DNA from: HyVt-337 sp964428895
GTDB taxonomy: Bacteria > Planctomycetota > Phycisphaerae > SM23-33
Reading direction: 5' to 3'
Assembly (NCBI GenBank): GCA_964428895.1
Contig: CAYRZU010000109.1
Span: 1-7,467, forward strand
Length of the DNA: 7,467 nucleotides
Positions 1 through 5,129 of the stretch are shown here, piece after piece. The translations under genes and the position numbers were made by a program. Position 1 is the first letter of the stretch. The number at the start of each line of letters is the position of its first letter. Below the pieces are notes generated by a model. It did not search any database. It saw nothing but the letters and a program-made list of their open reading frames with translations, and was not told where the DNA came from.

Positions 1-44
1 TGTGACTTAGCGTTCACGCACACCTATTCCCAAAGTCGCTGACG

Positions 45-356
45 TTGAACACACGAGACGGGTACATTCACGTCCTATTCACCGACCAGGACGGCCGCCC
101 CCTCTTGCTCCTGGTGAACCCCAGCATAACCTACGGCGGCAACAACGACATGGCCTACATCGCCCTCAGCCAGGAAGACACGTTCCAACGGATCGTGACC
201 TTCGATGAGACGATGGATGCCCGCGTGATCGGAACGGAACGGGACTTCCAGGAAGCCACCGGGGGGCCCGGCTGGCGCGGCGAGGTCGGTGAGCAGTTCG
301 ATGACGCTTGGACGCGCGTCATCCTGCCGGCCTTGGAGGAATCGCCGGACGAATAG
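45..356 (+). CDS. Small hypothetical protein, 103 aa, TTG start
   Basis: I do not recognise this family. The frame is closed upstream by a TGA at 3-5, so the gene lies wholly in the window. There is no ATG before the Met codon at 150 (residue 36), yet codons from 45 onward already show the strong G/C third-position bias of the rest of the gene, so a non-ATG start is likely: TTG at 45, or CTG at 39. No clear Shine-Dalgarno sequence precedes it. The product is soluble and acidic. It begins with a beta-like stretch (YIHVLF, then LLLLVNPS at residues 21-28), followed by a polar, Gly/Asp/Glu-rich half with EATGGPGWRGEVGEQFDDAW at residues 70-89 and an acidic C-terminus (EESPDE). No signal peptide, membrane helix or metal motif is visible. 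The next gene has its own promoter, so this one is probably not in its operon. The coding call is fairly safe; the function is unknown. Confidence 0.65.
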   Translation: MNTRDGYIHVLFTDQDGRPLLLLVNPSITYGGNNDMAYIALSQEDTFQRIVTFDETMDARVIGTERDFQEATGGPGWRGEVGEQFDDAWTRVILPALEESPDE

Positions 357-404
357 GTGACTCTACAGTATTGACACACCTGCCCCGCAGTCGCCGCCGG
401 CGCG

Positions 405-433
405 TTGCCGGTCTGGCCGGGGCGCGGTATGAT
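405..433 (+). promoter_or_regulatory. Sigma70-type promoter of the PIN-TRAM gene
   Basis: TTGCCG at 405-410 (4 of 6 to TTGACA) and TATGAT at 428-433 (5 of 6 to TATAAT) are separated by exactly 17 bases. Transcription should begin near 440, leaving a leader of about 44 bases before the ATG at 484. A perfect TTGACA at 371-376 lies nearby, but no -10 box sits at a usable distance from it. Confidence 0.6.
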
Positions 434-446
434 GGGGGCATCATAC
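427..446. repeat. Perfect inverted repeat over the -10 box; candidate operator
   Basis: GTATGATG (427-434) and CATCATAC (439-446) are exact reverse complements separated by GGGG. The left arm contains the whole -10 box and the right arm covers the predicted transcription start. Because most of the repeat lies upstream of or at the start, it would act as DNA (a dimeric repressor or activator site) rather than as an RNA hairpin. Sequence symmetry is seen directly; the operator role is inferred. Confidence 0.45.
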
Positions 447-483
447 GTTTCATTCACGTTATTCAATTGGGTAGGGACACATC

Positions 484-1647
484 ATGGTTATTCATCTGGT
501 GCGGGTGCTGTTTCTCTTGGTTGTTCTGGTCATGACCCTGTCGTTCTCGCAGAGCCTGGAGGTCTATCAGGGCGGAACGGCGTTCGTGACCAAGTACATT
601 CTTCTGCCGGCGTTCGTGGCGTTGGCGTTGGTGCTGACGGACATGCTGTGGCGAAAGAAACGGCTGCAGGCGTTGGGCGGGGTGTTCTTCGGGCTTCTTG
701 TGGGGTTGGTGATCGCGTTCGTGTTGGGGTTGCTGGTCGACCTGACGGTCAACATCTACGGCCCCGATTCCGCGGTCGACCCCGGGCCCGAGCCGACCCG
801 CCAGGCCGACCAAACCGTGGCCAGCTTCCGAGCCGAAGTGGTCGCTCACAGCGAGGCCATGGTCGCCTACCAGGAGCAACAGTCGTTCGCCAAGACCATC
901 GAGTTGGTGAAGCTGCTGGTCGGGGCGGCGGCGGTGTTCATGTGCGTCTCCTTCGTGCTGCAGACCAAGGATAGCTTCCGGTTCATTGTGCCGTATGTGG
1001 AGTTTTCTCGGGAGATGCGCGGGGCGAGGCCCCTGCTGCTGGACACGTCGGCCATCGTCGACGGGCGCATCGCCGATATCGCCGAGACGCGCATCCTGGA
1101 GTCCAACGTGGTGGTCCCCCGTTTCGTGCTGGATGAGTTGCAGACCATCGCCGACTCATCCGATAAGCTGAAGCGCAACCGCGGCCGCCGCGGGCTAGAC
1201 GTGCTGGAGAAGCTCCGGCAGTCCGAGAGCCTCAACATCCAGATCATGGAGGTCGCCAACGAGGATGTCGAACGCGAGATCGGCGTGGACGCCAAGCTGG
1301 TGGCCCTGGCGAGGCGCCTCAACGGCCGGGTGGTCACCAACGACTACAACCTCAACAAGATCGCCCAACTTCGCGGCGTCAACGTGATCAACCTCAACGA
1401 CCTGGCCAACGCGGTCAAGCCCGTGATGCTGCCGGGCGAGGCCATGACCGTCCGCATCATTCGTCCCGGCGAGGAAGCGGGCCAAGGCGTGGGCTATCTC
1501 GATGACGGCACGATGGTGGTGGTCGAAGGCGGCCGCGATCACATCGACCAGCAGGTCCAGATTACCGTCACCAGCGCCCTGCAGACATCGGCCGGTCGAA
1601 TGATCTTCGGCAAGGTCGGCGTCAACCACGGCTCGGCCAACGGGTAA
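484..1647 (+). CDS. YacL-like membrane-anchored PIN-TRAM domain protein
   Basis: This 387-residue protein has the YacL-family build: membrane helices at about residues 3-22, 35-55, 63-88 and 138-160, then a cytoplasmic PIN domain (about 183-310) and a TRAM domain (about 314-378). PIN domains are Mg2+-dependent ribonucleases. The expected acidic residues are present: Asp187 in LLLDTSAIVDGR, Asp193, Glu218 in VLDELQ, Asp269 in VDAKLVALA, and Asp287 in VVTNDYNLNK. The block IADSSDKLKRNRGRRGLDVL (residues 222-241) and the TRAM segment GVGYLDDGTMVVVEGGR are very close to what I recall of Bacillus YacL. TRAM folds bind RNA, so an inner-membrane RNA-processing or RNA-binding role is likely, but the substrate is not established. 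An acidic, Pro/Gln-rich loop of about 47 residues between helices 3 and 4 (91-137) appears longer than in Bacillus. The ATG at 484 follows AGGGA (473-477) at 6 bases. The gene stands alone, with a promoter upstream and about 110 bases downstream before the next gene. Family call is firm. Confidence 0.93.
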   Translation: MVIHLVRVLFLLVVLVMTLSFSQSLEVYQGGTAFVTKYILLPAFVALALVLTDMLWRKKRLQALGGVFFGLLVGLVIAFVLGLLVDLTVNIYGPDSAVDPGPEPTRQADQTVASFRAEVVAHSEAMVAYQEQQSFAKTIELVKLLVGAAAVFMCVSFVLQTKDSFRFIVPYVEFSREMRGARPLLLDTSAIVDGRIADIAETRILESNVVVPRFVLDELQTIADSSDKLKRNRGRRGLDVLEKLRQSESLNIQIMEVANEDVEREIGVDAKLVALARRLNGRVVTNDYNLNKIAQLRGVNVINLNDLANAVKPVMLPGEAMTVRIIRPGEEAGQGVGYLDDGTMVVVEGGRDHIDQQVQITVTSALQTSAGRMIFGKVGVNHGSANG

Positions 1648-1661
1648 AGGCCGAACGGGGC

Positions 1662-1689
1662 TTGTGCGGCGGCGGCCAATGGTTACACT
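1662..1689 (+). promoter_or_regulatory. Weak candidate promoter of the MFS gene
   Basis: TTGTGC (1662-1667, 3 of 6) and TACACT (1684-1689, 4 of 6) are 16 bases apart, in the 112-base gap before the transporter gene. The match is poor; it is offered because the gap and separate function suggest that the transporter has its own promoter. It would give a leader of about 65 bases. Confidence 0.25.
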
Positions 1690-1745
1690 TCTGTCATTTC
1701 GCGGTCGGGGTGCGCTCGGCCGTTCGACATTGATTCCCACGAATT

Positions 1746-1750
1746 AGGAG
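1746..1750 (+). promoter_or_regulatory. Ribosome binding site of the MFS gene
   Basis: AGGAG lies 9 bases before the ATG at 1760 and fixes that start. Residues 1-17 before the first helix form a short polar cytoplasmic tail, as is normal for MFS proteins. Confidence 0.7.
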
Positions 1751-1759
1751 TACGTTTCC

Positions 1760-3616
1760 ATGTCCAACGCCATCGCCTCCCCCCCGCTGGCCCAAATGGA
1801 TCGCGGCCGACGGGTCTTCCTGTTCTGGGCGTGTTTTGTCGCCCTGATCGCCACGGCCGTTGCCTTTGTCAGTCGCGCCTTCATCATCGGCGATCTCCAA
1901 GGCGAGTTCTTCCTGACCGAAACGCAGAAAGGCGAGATTCTCGGCGCCGGTCTGTGGCCGTTCGGCTTCAGCATCGTGCTGTTCAGCCTGATCATCGACC
2001 GCATCGGCTACGGCAAGAGCATGATCTTCGCCTTCGTCTGCCACGTTGGTTGTGTGGTGATGTACTTCGTCGCGGACGGCTACTGGGCGTTGTGGACGGC
2101 ATCGGCGTTGGCGGGGTTGGGGGCCGGCATCGTCGAGGCGGTGGTCAACCCGGTGGTGGCTACGCTGTACCCCAAGCATAAGACCAAGATGCTCACGATC
2201 CTCCACGGCGGCTGGGCCGGCGGTGTGGCCTTGGGCGGCGTACTGACGCTGTGCATGGCCAATTCGCCCTGGCAGATGAAGGCGGGCGTGCTGTTGCTAC
2301 CAACGCTGCTGTACGGCGTGATGATGATTCTGTGCAAGTTCCCGATCAACGAGCGCGTGGCCGCCGGCGTGCCCTACAAGGACATGCTGAAGGAGTGCGG
2401 CGTGCTGGGCATGGCGATCGTGTCCTTCATGATCGTCAGCGAAATCTGCCGTCTGCTCAAGCTGGACGCGTTCAGCCTGGGCGCCCTGCAGGTCAAATGG
2501 GTTTACGTGATCACCGGCGCGGTGGTGCTGCTGTTCGGGCTCTATACACGGGCGCTCGGGAGGCTGATGTACTCCTTCCTGCTATTGATCATGATCCTGC
2601 TGGCCATCACCGAACTCGGTACGGACGGCTGGATGAAGGAACTACGTGACCCCAAGATGGCCGAACTCGGCATCGACGGCGGATGGATTCTGGTCTACAC
2701 CTCCTCGATCATGCTGATCCTGCGATTCTGCATCGCCCCGTTCGTGAAGGTCCTCAAGCCCCTGGGCGTGCTGCTGATGGGGTCGCTGTTCGCGGCGGCC
2801 GGCCTCTACACGCTGGCAGCGGCGGAACTGCCGATCTGGATTCTGGTCACCGCGACGGTTTACGGCATCGGCCAGGCGTTCTTCTGGCCGGTTACGATCG
2901 GCCTGGTCGCCGAAAGGTTCCCGCGAGGCGGCGCGTTGACCCTCAACGCCATTGCGGGAGTCGGCATGCTGGGCGTGGGCATTGTGGGCTTCCCGCTGAT
3001 GGGTAACCTGCAGGACACGCGGGCGGTCGAAGATTTCGAGAAGACCCCCTACGCCGAGACCTACGTCAGCAAGGACCAGAAGAACAGCATCCTGGGCAAG
3101 TACCACGCGGTGGATGTCAAACAGGTCACGCGCATCAATAGCATGGTGGACCTGTATGACCTCCGGCAGAAGGCCCTGGCCGGTCTCGGCGATACGGCCG
3201 GCCCCGGTCAGTTGGCGGCGGCCCTGGCCGACAACGCCGACTACGTCGGCAAGGTCAACTGGACTTACGACATGGTCCTGCGGGACAAGGACGACAAGAC
3301 CCAGAGCTACGCCGACATGCTGACCGGCCTGGCCAAAGCGGGCATGATCGTCGATTCGGCCCAATTCGAAGCGACCGTCAAGGACGAACAAGCGGCCGTG
3401 ACGGGAATCCGAAAGAGCTCGGCTCAATACGCCATGCAGGCGATCGCAATCCTGCCGTTGATCATGGCGGCGTGCTATCTGGGCCTGATCATCTACTTCC
3501 GCGCCACGGGCGGCTATCGGGCGGTGGACCTCTCCGTCGATGGTGAGGTCGTCGGCGAGCATCCGGTGACGCTTGAAGAAGCCCTGTCGGACGAAACGGC
3601 TGGCCCATCGGAGTAG
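1760..3616 (+). CDS. MFS transporter with a large loop before the last helix
   Basis: This 618-residue inner-membrane protein is a Major Facilitator Superfamily secondary transporter, longer than the usual 400-450. Hydrophobic segments are seen near residues 18-38, 58-79, 85-105, 108-136, 147-168, 172-192, 214-232, 246-262, 266-286, 308-328, 332-352, 358-382, 394-412 and 557-580, about 14 in all. The two at 214-262 look like extra central helices between the two six-helix halves. The helix 2-3 loop DRIGYGKSM (80-88) fits the MFS A-motif position. The second half carries ITELGTDGW (283-291), GIGQAFFWPVTIGLVAERFP (369-388) and GVGMLGVGIVGFPLMGNLQD (400-419), patterns I associate with an MFS clade common in planctomycetes and Verrucomicrobia. 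Between the last two helices, residues 415-556 form a hydrophilic domain predicted to be periplasmic, rich in Asp, Lys and Ala. The C-terminal tail is acidic. The substrate cannot be read; sugars or nucleosides are only guesses. Superfamily is sure, exact helix count less so. Confidence 0.9.
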   Translation: MSNAIASPPLAQMDRGRRVFLFWACFVALIATAVAFVSRAFIIGDLQGEFFLTETQKGEILGAGLWPFGFSIVLFSLIIDRIGYGKSMIFAFVCHVGCVVMYFVADGYWALWTASALAGLGAGIVEAVVNPVVATLYPKHKTKMLTILHGGWAGGVALGGVLTLCMANSPWQMKAGVLLLPTLLYGVMMILCKFPINERVAAGVPYKDMLKECGVLGMAIVSFMIVSEICRLLKLDAFSLGALQVKWVYVITGAVVLLFGLYTRALGRLMYSFLLLIMILLAITELGTDGWMKELRDPKMAELGIDGGWILVYTSSIMLILRFCIAPFVKVLKPLGVLLMGSLFAAAGLYTLAAAELPIWILVTATVYGIGQAFFWPVTIGLVAERFPRGGALTLNAIAGVGMLGVGIVGFPLMGNLQDTRAVEDFEKTPYAETYVSKDQKNSILGKYHAVDVKQVTRINSMVDLYDLRQKALAGLGDTAGPGQLAAALADNADYVGKVNWTYDMVLRDKDDKTQSYADMLTGLAKAGMIVDSAQFEATVKDEQAAVTGIRKSSAQYAMQAIAILPLIMAACYLGLIIYFRATGGYRAVDLSVDGEVVGEHPVTLEEALSDETAGPSE

Positions 3617-3625
3617 CCCAGCGGG

Positions 3626-3631
3626 TACAAT
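3626..3631 (+). promoter_or_regulatory. Candidate -10 box for the V-type ATPase operon
   Basis: TACAAT (5 of 6 to TATAAT) follows GGG just 10 bases after the stop codon of the transporter gene. No convincing -35 hexamer lies 16-18 bases upstream, as that DNA is the end of the transporter coding sequence. If used, transcription would start near 3638 and give a leader of about 128 bases before subunit E. Confidence 0.35.
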
Positions 3632-3658
3632 CTGGCCGCCGCAACCGCCTATCGCAGG

Positions 3659-3722
3659 AGCGACTAGGGATTTCCTCAGGGGAATCAACGGTCGTCGTGT
3701 GGTTTTTCCTTTCCCTGTCGCT
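3659..3722 (+). other. Nested stem-loop in the ATPase operon leader
   Basis: AGCGAC (3659-3664) pairs with GTCGCT (3717-3722). After a single bulged T3665, A3666-A3670 (AGGGA) pairs with TCCCT (3712-3716), giving 11 base pairs in all. Inside, GATTTCC (3669-3675) can pair with GGGAATC (3680-3686) around a TCAG loop, with one G-U pair, overlapping the outer stem by two bases. A TTTTT run (3703-3707) lies within the loop, and no U-tract follows the outer stem, so this is not a classical terminator. A regulatory leader role is inferred; the pairing is seen by eye only. Confidence 0.35.
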
Positions 3723-3765
3723 AGAAGATGGCCAAAATAGGCACCTTTAACATCGGAGCACGATT

Positions 3766-4401
3766 ATGGCTGATACCATTGAGTCGTTCGTTGCCAAACT
3801 CCAGGCCGAGGGCGTCGAAGCCGGCAAGGCCGAGGCCGAGAAGCTGCGGGCCCAAGCCGCCGCCGAAGCCGAGCGCGTCGTCGCCGACGCCAAGGCCCAG
3901 GCCGAAAAGACCATCGCGAGCGCCCAGACCGACGCCGACAACCTGCTGGCCCGCGGCAAGACCGAACTGCAACTGGCCGCCCGCGATACCTCCCTGAAAC
4001 TGCACGAAGCCCTCAACCGCGGCATGCAGGCGGTCGTCGCCCAGGGCGTCAAGGAGCCCATGTCCGATCCGGCCTTCCTGGGCAAGCTCCTGCATGAAGT
4101 GATCCTGCTGTACGTCAAGGAGCTTCAGGCCAACAAGGACGTCATGCGGATCAACGTGCCCGAGCAACTCCAGGGCGACCTGACCGACTGGGCCCTCCAC
4201 GAGATCGGTCAGGCCGCTATCGACGGCATGCGCGGCGTGATCGACATGAAAAGCACGCTGGCCGGCGCCGGCTTTGAATACACCGTGTCCGGCGCAACGG
4301 TCGAAATTACCCCCGATTCCGTGACGCAAAGCCTGGCCGAGATTCTCTCGCCGGCTCTGCGGGACGCCCTCAGCCAAGCCATGGACAACGCCGACGCGTA
4401 A
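3766..4401 (+). CDS. atpE: V-type ATP synthase/ATPase subunit E (peripheral stalk)
   Basis: Subunit E forms the elongated peripheral stalk that links the A/B head to the membrane stator and resists rotation. The 211-residue length fits the family. Residues 1 to about 95 are a charged, Ala/Glu/Lys/Gln-rich helix (for example AEAEKLRAQAAAEAERVVAD at 22-41), expected to be a coiled coil. Residues about 96-211 are the globular C-terminal part that binds the head, ending in the family-like pattern LAGAGFEYTVSGATVEITPD (165-184) followed by a terminal amphipathic helix. In archaeal-type enzymes E pairs with a small helical G/H subunit; no such gene precedes it here, as in Chlamydia and spirochaete operons. 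The ATG at 3766 follows GGAG (3755-3758) at 7 bases. It is the first gene of the operon, and its TAA shares one base with the next ATG. The identification rests on the fold pattern plus position; low complexity makes the sequence alone less decisive. Confidence 0.9.
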   Translation: MADTIESFVAKLQAEGVEAGKAEAEKLRAQAAAEAERVVADAKAQAEKTIASAQTDADNLLARGKTELQLAARDTSLKLHEALNRGMQAVVAQGVKEPMSDPAFLGKLLHEVILLYVKELQANKDVMRINVPEQLQGDLTDWALHEIGQAAIDGMRGVIDMKSTLAGAGFEYTVSGATVEITPDSVTQSLAEILSPALRDALSQAMDNADA

Positions 4402-5108
4402 TGGCCACCGATACGTACTATCTTCTGACCGCCCTGCCCTCGCTGGGGTCTCTTGGCGACTCGCCCCCTCTGTCGCTCCATGAAATGCTGGACGAAGTGG
4501 CCGGACTAGCCGCGGCGCGCGAGCTGATCGAGACGATCCTGCTCGGCGACGATCTGCTTCAGCGAGAAGCGGGGCTCGCCGGGGAATTGGCCGAACTCCA
4601 ACCGACCGTCCTGACGGTCGAACAACTGCAGGATGAGGCGCCCCTGCCGGACTATCTGAGCGGCGAGGAGGACACCGAGGCCTATCGGGTGGCCGGCGAC
4701 CGCTTGTGGGCGGCGTATTTCCGCCACATGGCCGCGGTCGCGCACCGGCGACGAAGCGCCTTCCTGGCCGAATGGGTCGGCCTGGAGGTGGCGCTTCGAA
4801 ACACGCTAGTGGAAGTCCGCGCTAAGGCCTTGGACTTACCCGCCGAGGCCTATCTGGTGGCCACCGATCTGGCCGCAGACGACCTGGACCTGACCGCCAT
4901 GATCAGTGAGTGGTCGAGCGCGCGGGACCCGTTGGCAGGGCTGCGAGCGCTGGACAACGCCCGCTGGCGATGGCTGGACGAGAACGACCATTGGTTTTCT
5001 TTCGCAACAGATGAACTGGCGGCCTACGCCGTCAAACTGATGTTGCTGCATCGTTGGATACGACTGACCGAACCCCATCCGTCCGAGGCCGGCGCGCCGG
5101 CGCCGTAG
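4401..5108 (+). CDS. DUF2764 family protein of the V-type ATPase operon
   Basis: This 235-residue protein sits between subunits E and A, the place of DUF2764 proteins in Chlamydia, spirochaete and Bacteroidetes V-type ATPase operons. Family-like features are the N-terminal DTYYLLTALPSLG (residues 4-16), the central FLAEWVGLEVALRNTLVEVR (121-140), and the C-terminal ARWRWLDENDHWFSFATDEL (187-206) followed by AAYAVKLMLLHRWIRL. It is mostly helical, acidic in the first half and without membrane segments or a nucleotide-binding motif. The role is not established. Archaeal and Thermus-type operons encode subunit C, the funnel-shaped collar between central shaft and proteolipid ring, near this place, and that subunit is not seen here. 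The YYLL-type N-terminus and helical content make a C-like function a reasonable inference. The ATG overlaps the subunit E stop as TAATG, which indicates translational coupling and matched stoichiometry. The Pro/Ala-rich last residues (AGAPAP) look unstructured. Confidence 0.85.
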   Translation: MATDTYYLLTALPSLGSLGDSPPLSLHEMLDEVAGLAAARELIETILLGDDLLQREAGLAGELAELQPTVLTVEQLQDEAPLPDYLSGEEDTEAYRVAGDRLWAAYFRHMAAVAHRRRSAFLAEWVGLEVALRNTLVEVRAKALDLPAEAYLVATDLAADDLDLTAMISEWSSARDPLAGLRALDNARWRWLDENDHWFSFATDELAAYAVKLMLLHRWIRLTEPHPSEAGAPAP

Positions 5109-5116
5109 CGGGACGC

Positions 5117-5123
5117 GGAGGAG
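5117..5123 (+). promoter_or_regulatory. Strong ribosome binding site setting the GTG start of atpA
   Basis: GGAGGAG lies 6 bases before the GTG at 5130, close to the ideal spacing. It supports GTG at 5130 as the true start, with MNGRIVAVYGNMV then matching the normal beginning of the A subunit beta-barrel. Confidence 0.8.
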
Positions 5124-5129
5124 ATACAG

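Noticed and set aside
371..376. Perfect TTGACA -35 hexamer
   Set aside because: No -10-like sequence lies 16-19 bases downstream (the DNA there is GC-rich), so it is probably chance. The TTGCCG/TATGAT pair fits better.
405..974. A + strand frame of 189 codons overlapping the PIN-TRAM start
   Set aside because: It overlaps the membrane-helix part of the PIN-TRAM gene in another frame. The product is Arg/Gly-rich and it would begin inside the promoter.
1649..1677. Possible terminator hairpin after the PIN-TRAM gene (GGCCG with CGGCC)
   Set aside because: Only 5 base pairs around a loop of 19 bases, with no T-tract after it; expected by chance at this GC content.
1652..1726. CGAACGG (1652-1658) and CCGTTCG (1720-1726) as a long-range inverted repeat
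   Set aside because: Seven base pairs 60 bases apart in GC-rich DNA is not remarkable, and nothing else in the gap supports a structure.
2642..3688. Long open frame of 348 codons on the - strand, opposite the MFS gene
   Set aside because: It mirrors the third-position G/C bias of the transporter gene. Its translation is rich in His, Arg, Gln and Asp with no domain pattern, and the + strand protein is clearly real.
3728..3997. ATG-started frame of 89 codons just before and over subunit E
   Set aside because: It has no good ribosome binding site. Its Pro/Arg/Ser-rich product is the +1 shadow of the subunit E coiled coil.
3721..4377. Antisense frame with a Gly/Leu repeat-like protein opposite subunit E
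   Set aside because: The repeats come from the Ala/Glu/Lys coiled-coil codons of subunit E read backwards, not from an independent gene.
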